The notes under the pieces are model-generated. The model was not told the DNA's origin. It saw nothing but the letters and a program-made list of their open reading frames with translations, and made no database searches. DNA of 64,000 nucleotides from Acetobacterium paludosum (lineage in GTDB: Bacteria; Bacillota; Clostridia; Eubacteriales; Eubacteriaceae). The translations under genes and the position numbers were made by a program. The stretch's first letter is position 1. Each line of letters opens with the position of its first letter. This document shows, one piece after another, positions 60,555 to 64,000 of the stretch. The stretch is taken from NCBI RefSeq assembly GCF_008086595.1, contig NZ_RXYA01000008.1, forward strand, positions 62,001 through 126,000, given 5' to 3'.

Positions 60555-61129
60555 GCCGTTTTTACTTCCTGATATTTTTCCTTTCCGTACTGTTCGATTG
60601 CTTTTTGCGTGTGCTTTAGAACAAATTCAGATTTCCTCTCTGTGTATCCGTCGCGGTCATTCTCAAACGGTTTCCAAAGAGACAGCTTTAATTGCTCATA
60701 TGCCTTGGCAATCGCGAAATTTTCGTTTAGATAATCCCTGAAATAAAGCTCATCATTATCACTGAATTCTCTAAGATGCAGGTGGAATACCCGTTCAGCA
60801 AAGCCGTCCTGCGTATATCCTTTATTAAAATCAATACGATTTTTATTCTGCGCCATACATCCATAGCAATTTTGAATAAGCAGATTCTTGATTGTTTTAT
60901 GCTTCTTGATATCAGCTTCCACTAAAATGTCAACAATTGGTTTTGCCCAGATTCCTTTGATGGCTGTGCTTCCAATGTGATAAATTCGAACGTTCTTCGG
61001 CAGAAAGGAAAACAAAAGCTCTTGTTCTTCCTGATACCAGTCCCTCCAGTATTCCTTGTGCTCCGTCAGTTGAATCGGAAATAGTTCCCACAATTCCTCA
61101 AGTGTCATTTCCGACAACAGTTTACGCAT
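60533..61129 (-). CDS. GrpB family (UPF0157) nucleotidyltransferase-like protein
   Basis: A 198-residue protein with the GrpB blocks: RIYHIGSTAIKGIWAKPIVDILVEAD (about 47-72) resembling a minimal nucleotidyltransferase fold, and FHLHLREFSDNDELYFRDYLNENFAIAKAYEQLK near residue 118. The last residues (TAWQDKPG) are read from the sequence of the adjacent transposase derivative, so the natural C-terminus may have been altered by its insertion. It overlaps the nucleotidyltransferase gene by 8 bases. Confidence 0.82.
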   Translation of the reverse strand: MRKLLSEMTLEELWELFPIQLTEHKEYWRDWYQEEQELLFSFLPKNVRIYHIGSTAIKGIWAKPIVDILVEADIKKHKTIKNLLIQNCYGCMAQNKNRIDFNKGYTQDGFAERVFHLHLREFSDNDELYFRDYLNENFAIAKAYEQLKLSLWKPFENDRDGYTERKSEFVLKHTQKAIEQYGKEKYQEVKTAWQDKPG

Positions 61130-61838
61130 CAGAACACCCGCTTTCTATCTGAATTCTGATTTCATCCGGCTGATATTCTGTAATCAAATGCGACGCCCAC
61201 CGAAAAATCTGTCCGGAAAACCGGTCAAAATTAGCCTGCGTTAAATCCGTCTGCTGTTTGAGGATTATCGCAGTTTCCAGTATCTCACGCTCTGGTGGTC
61301 GCAGAACTGGAAGTAGTTCCGTTTTTCTCTTTCGGTAGGTCCCTGTCAAGAGATAGGAAATTGCTTGGACAGTAAAAGTTGCCGATTTATACAGAACTCT
61401 TAGCAACTCGCCGTCCCTTTCATGTACCATGTTATGCCCGCACATATGGTAGAGATTACAAGCGCCTATTCGGATCGCTCTGCGGACATCCTCCTCACAA
61501 ATCAACTCTTTTATAAAATCGATATTTCCGTAAATCGGCGTAGTATCGTAATAAAACTGGAACAAATCGGAGCGTTCCCAGTTCTTCAACTCTTGAAGGC
61601 CAGAGATAAATCCGCATATTTTTTCCCGATTTGGAAGCGAATCCAGCATAGTGCCATGCGCTTTTAAATCCTCTGGGTCTGCATGGTCGAGTATCACGAC
61701 GACATCAATATCACTGTCGTCTATCTCTTCTCCGCGTCCGTAACTGCCCTGTAACCCAACGAATACCAGCCTAAAGCCAAACAGGTCTTTAAGCTTGCTT
61801 AGGCATTGTTGAATCCATGTATCAATATCAATTCGCAT
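61122..61838 (-). CDS. Nucleotidyltransferase-domain protein
   Basis: A 238-residue protein with the polymerase-beta-like motif GLQGSYGRGEEIDDSDIDVVV near residue 30 (G-S-x-x-R-G and D-x-D metal ligands) and a helical C-terminal domain (about 120-235). This is the layout of aminoglycoside-type nucleotidyltransferases and of minimal MNT proteins; the substrate is unknown. ATG 61838 follows AAGGAGAAAAC; an upstream in-frame ATG lies before the ribosome site. Confidence 0.8.
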   Translation of the reverse strand: MRIDIDTWIQQCLSKLKDLFGFRLVFVGLQGSYGRGEEIDDSDIDVVVILDHADPEDLKAHGTMLDSLPNREKICGFISGLQELKNWERSDLFQFYYDTTPIYGNIDFIKELICEEDVRRAIRIGACNLYHMCGHNMVHERDGELLRVLYKSATFTVQAISYLLTGTYRKRKTELLPVLRPPEREILETAIILKQQTDLTQANFDRFSGQIFRWASHLITEYQPDEIRIQIESGCSDA

Positions 61839-61863
61839 GTTTTCTCCTTGTATAATGAAAACC

Positions 61864-61904
61864 ATAGTAAATACTAAGTTTTCATTTGATTTTTTATTTA
61901 CTAT
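61864..61904. promoter_or_regulatory. Inverted repeat upstream of nucleotidyltransferase gene
   Basis: ATAGTAAATA (61864-61873) and TATTTACTAT (61895-61904) are perfect 10-base arms 21 bases apart, 25 bases before the start codon. It is a candidate operator or leader hairpin. The rest of the gap 61905-62136 shows no gene or clear element. Confidence 0.5.
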
Positions 61905-62136
61905 AATCTATCTAGACGCTGTGGATTAGTGAGTTCTCCTTATGATTTTATAGTAAGTCATCCGCCACTCATCCGTCACCTGGTAGAAAGGTTACCATCT
62001 ATGAGAATAAATTCACATAAGAATTGAAGTCCGGCAGAAAGTTCTTGTGGGATCGCATAACATGAACTAAATAGTGTTCATTGCACCCCGGTATATATAA
62101 ATTCCTTTTGTTTCACTCAGGGCACAAAACGACCTG

Positions 62137-62165
62137 TATGACGAGGAGACGTTTCAGATTGATCG
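62137..62165. repeat. REP-like repeat B
   Basis: TATGACGAGGAGACGTTTCA, a near copy of repeat A, between the nucleotidyltransferase and the ClbS-like gene. It has no transposase next to it. Confidence 0.65.
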
Positions 62166-62211
62166 ACGTCCAGCCCATATCAATAGGCACAAGCCATCTA
62201 AACCTCTCTGC

Positions 62212-62760
62212 TTAGTTTTTGATACCTTTACAATTTTTAATATGTGCTTTGATTTTTTTCATCGCCCAATCATAATGACTTGCTGTCGCACTCACAAAAT
62301 ATGAACCCAATGTGCTTCCGCCAACCCATTTATAGGTCCCTTTTGTAAACAGTTCTTCATTTGTAAAAGTGTCCGCCAACTTTAGAACATCCTGATGTGA
62401 TTTTTCAAACATTTCTTTGGATTGATCAAGTGAAGTGTTCTGGTGCTTTTCAAAAAAAGTCACATTCATCGCTCCATATGTTTTCCAGTTGTACGGAGCC
62501 GGCAAAAAAGGTCTATCTTCACCTTTCATATTGGAATCCACCCAATTCAAAACAAGCTGATGCCATTCATATAAATGCACCAGAACGTCTCGAAGATTCT
62601 TATCTCTTCCCCAATGGGCCTCTTTTTTTCGATCATCATCTGAAAAATCAAATGCTGTCGACAACTCTTTTTCGGTCATTGAATCAATCAGTTGATTCAG
62701 TTTTTGATAATTACTATCTGCTTCTGCCATCAAGCTGGGCTTAGTTGTTGGTCTGGCCAT
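62212..62760 (-). CDS. ClbS/DfsB family four-helix-bundle protein
   Basis: A 182-residue member of the DfsB/ClbS (formerly DUF1706) family. Diagnostic blocks are ARPTTKPSLMAEADSNYQKLNQLIDSM (about 2-28), NLRDVLVHLYEWHQLVLNW (about 56-74) and APYNWKTYGAMNV near 88. ClbS protects colibactin producers against their own toxin. Here there is no polyketide cluster, so a general detoxification or resistance role is only a possibility. ATG 62760 is correctly spaced from AAGGGAGAA; ATG 62766 is too close to it. Confidence 0.85.
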   Translation of the reverse strand: MARPTTKPSLMAEADSNYQKLNQLIDSMTEKELSTAFDFSDDDRKKEAHWGRDKNLRDVLVHLYEWHQLVLNWVDSNMKGEDRPFLPAPYNWKTYGAMNVTFFEKHQNTSLDQSKEMFEKSHQDVLKLADTFTNEELFTKGTYKWVGGSTLGSYFVSATASHYDWAMKKIKAHIKNCKGIKN

Positions 62761-62962
62761 CTTCATTTCTCCCTTACCTACAATTTTTAATTAATTCTAA
62801 CATCTTAAATATGACAGTATAGCGTCATATTATAAATAATATTTTTTAATGAACTTACTCAGGTTTCTAAAACCTCTTTTCATGAAGACCAGTTTATCTA
62901 ATCCATCTGGTTTGATTATTTAGAAATCGAAATTATCGACGATGGTAAAAAGAAATCATAAC

Positions 62963-62993
62963 TATGTGACGCGGAGACTTTTCATCGTAAGCG
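62963..62993. repeat. REP-like repeat C (degenerate)
   Basis: TATGTGACGCGGAGACTTTT, then CATCG, between the ClbS-like and DUF1810 genes. It matches repeats A and B with several changes. Bases 62761-62962 before it hold nothing else recognisable. Confidence 0.55.
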
Positions 62994-63001
62994 TTCATTT
63001 C

Positions 63002-63415
63002 TCACTTGTCTAATTGATCAGCCGTAACATCATCAATCTCGCCACCAAAATACTTATCCAGGACTGCCTTAAAAGTCGGATTACCATCGACCAGATAAAA
63101 CAAAGTCATTGATGATTTCAGCTTCAAATCATCGGGTCGGCCAAATACCGCATTGGCATCACTCGACTCAAGCTTCAACAGTTCCCCGGAAATCTCCAGT
63201 AAGCGCGAACCCAGTACCGGATGCGCCATGTACGCCTTTGCTTCTTGCCGATTCTCTATTCCATAATACCTGGCCGTTTCACTCCTGCCCAACCCTTTCA
63301 GCTGGGGAAAAACATACCACATCCAATGGCTGCGCTTGCGGCCATTTTTTATTTCCGTTAGTGCCTGCCCATAGCTTTCTCCCTGAGCTTTGACAAAACG
63401 CTCAACTGTGTTCAT
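63002..63415 (-). CDS. DUF1810 family protein
   Basis: A 137-residue protein with the family signature: RFVKAQGESYGQALTEIKNGRKRSHWMWYVFPQLKGLGRSETARYYGIENRQEAKAYMAHPVLGSRL (about 6-72), where SHWMWYVFPQ is hallmark, and VFGRPDDLKLKSSMTLF near 91. The function is unknown. It is a stand-alone gene between repeats C and D. Confidence 0.87.
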   Translation of the reverse strand: MNTVERFVKAQGESYGQALTEIKNGRKRSHWMWYVFPQLKGLGRSETARYYGIENRQEAKAYMAHPVLGSRLLEISGELLKLESSDANAVFGRPDDLKLKSSMTLFYLVDGNPTFKAVLDKYFGGEIDDVTADQLDK

Positions 63416-63438
63416 CTGTTGTTCCTCTCCTTCGTTTT

Positions 63439-63477
63439 ATGACAAGGGTATGACAAGGGGACGTTTTGTTCGTCATG
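63439..63477. repeat. REP-like repeat D at the transposase 3' end
   Basis: TATGACAAGGG is directly repeated as TATGACAAGGGGACGTTTTG, then TTCGTCATG. It overlaps the transposase stop codon in the same geometry as repeat A. Confidence 0.75.
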
Positions 63478-64000
63478 CTCTTCGCTTCAATGCCAGCTCC
63501 ACCATCATTTTTCCCAGCCCCAACACCCGGCTCAATTGGCGGATACTGCCGCCGGTTTCCTGCTGAATCTGACGGATCAGCTGATTTCGCTTGTCTACCG
63601 ACAGTTCCCCCAGATTCCGGTATTCGGGATTTTTACTCAGCAGGACAGTAAGCTGTTCATCACTACACCTGGTTTTCAGGTTTATTTCCAGACATTCATC
63701 CTGGTTTTCTTCCTCAGAAAATCGAATAAAATCTGCGGCGGTCGGAAAATAGTCTTTGATGATCCCCATATCGATGATCGATGAGTTTCCCTGATAAGCC
63801 TGAATAATTTGTTGATAACTACTCCATGAATATTCCTTCAGTCGAGAAACCATACCGGCTTTTAAGGGATTGCGGTGAATATACCGAATCACCGTCATCA
63901 GATATTGGTCATCTTCGACTGCTTCACTGTTAAAACGATTCTGAAAAAGATGGCCGGTTCGACCGTATTTGTTGTTGTGCAATTGCACATAGCCAACCGT
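63473..64000 (-). mobile_element. REP-associated tyrosine (Y1/IS200-like) transposase, 5' end beyond the window
   Basis: Reading continues in frame to the window edge (TVGYVQLHNNKYGRTGHLFQNRF), so only the C-terminal about 175 residues are seen. FQNRFNSEAVEDDQYLMTVIRYIHRNPLKAGMVSRL is the conserved Y1 transposase block, and the C-terminal GGSIRQLSRVLGLGKMMVE is a helix-turn-helix-like segment. The HUH motif would lie outside the window. The C-terminus is shared with the deleted derivative at 60342-60554. Confidence 0.88.

Noticed and set aside
60253-60741. A 162-codon plus-strand frame over the transposase derivative and GrpB end
   Set aside because: It is antisense to two recognisable genes and resembles no protein family.
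1-64000. tRNA, rRNA, tmRNA, CRISPR arrays, prophage genes
   Set aside because: None recognised by eye on either strand; a tRNA or covariance scan would be needed to exclude small RNAs fully.

Overview
The window reads as a chromosomal segment of a low-to-moderate G+C Gram-positive anaerobe of the class Clostridia. Evidence: the rpsB-tsf-pyrH-frr and rimP-nusA-ylxR-infB-rbfA-nrnA-truB-ribF-rpsO gene orders, HslVU, strong AGGAGG ribosome sites, many sigma-A promoters, a Tad pilus locus without a secretin, selD, and tandem class I cyclic-di-GMP riboswitches. An acetogen of the Acetobacterium/Eubacteriaceae type would fit, but that is an inference; there is no rRNA here to prove it.

Layout. (1) 0.1-16.6 kb, all on the minus strand: core information-processing genes (dprA, topA, hslVU, rpsB-tsf, pyrH-frr, a structured leader, then rimP to rpsO). 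(2) 16.8-18.8 kb: a tandem universal stress protein and a DegV fatty-acid-binding protein, each with its own terminator. (3) 18.9-30.1 kb: a Tad/Flp pilus operon read right to left. It starts at a near-consensus promoter, passes two cyclic-di-GMP riboswitches each followed by a terminator, then prepilin peptidase, two Flp pilins (one only 58 codons and easily missed), a terminator-like attenuator, tadE, tadG, cpaB, cpaE, tadA, tadB, tadC, a DUF192 protein and a DivIVA-like coiled coil. A PAS-GGDEF protein with a destroyed active site but an intact I-site motif lies just upstream. (4) 30.4-34.5 kb: an MFS drug exporter and an ABC-2 exporter with a divergent TetR regulator. (5) 34.6-39.8 kb: a Rieske oxygenase-like protein, two Trk/KTN-type NAD-binding proteins and a P-type ATPase of the Na+/K+ (IIC) type. 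(6) 40.0-41.5 kb: a CC-motif small protein, apparently started at ATT, and selD.

(7) 41.6-56 kb, accessory genes: hypoxanthine-DNA glycosylase and MmcQ; two decayed acetyltransferase genes; a MocR regulator divergent from a LysE exporter; an AgrC/AgrA-type two-component pair beside a small lipoprotein; a flavoprotein; and a PucR regulator divergent from a 936-residue fusion of an Old-Yellow-Enzyme/dienoyl-CoA-reductase-type flavoenzyme with an acetoacetate-decarboxylase-like domain, followed by a short-chain dehydrogenase. (8) 55.6-64 kb: a mosaic of single-gene units (MFS, GNAT, prenyltransferase-like, QueG-like ferredoxin, Vat-like acyltransferase, GrpB, nucleotidyltransferase, ClbS/DfsB, DUF1810), several separated by short repeats of the type TGAC-RGGGGACGTTTC. 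The same repeat flanks a REP-associated (Y1) transposase at the right edge and an internally deleted 70-codon derivative of it. This end looks like recently assembled or rearranged DNA.

No tRNA, rRNA, CRISPR array, prophage or replication origin was seen. The most interesting items are the cyclic-di-GMP-wired pilus locus, the flavoenzyme-decarboxylase fusion, the ATT-started CC-motif gene next to selD, and the repeat-separated gene units at the right end.
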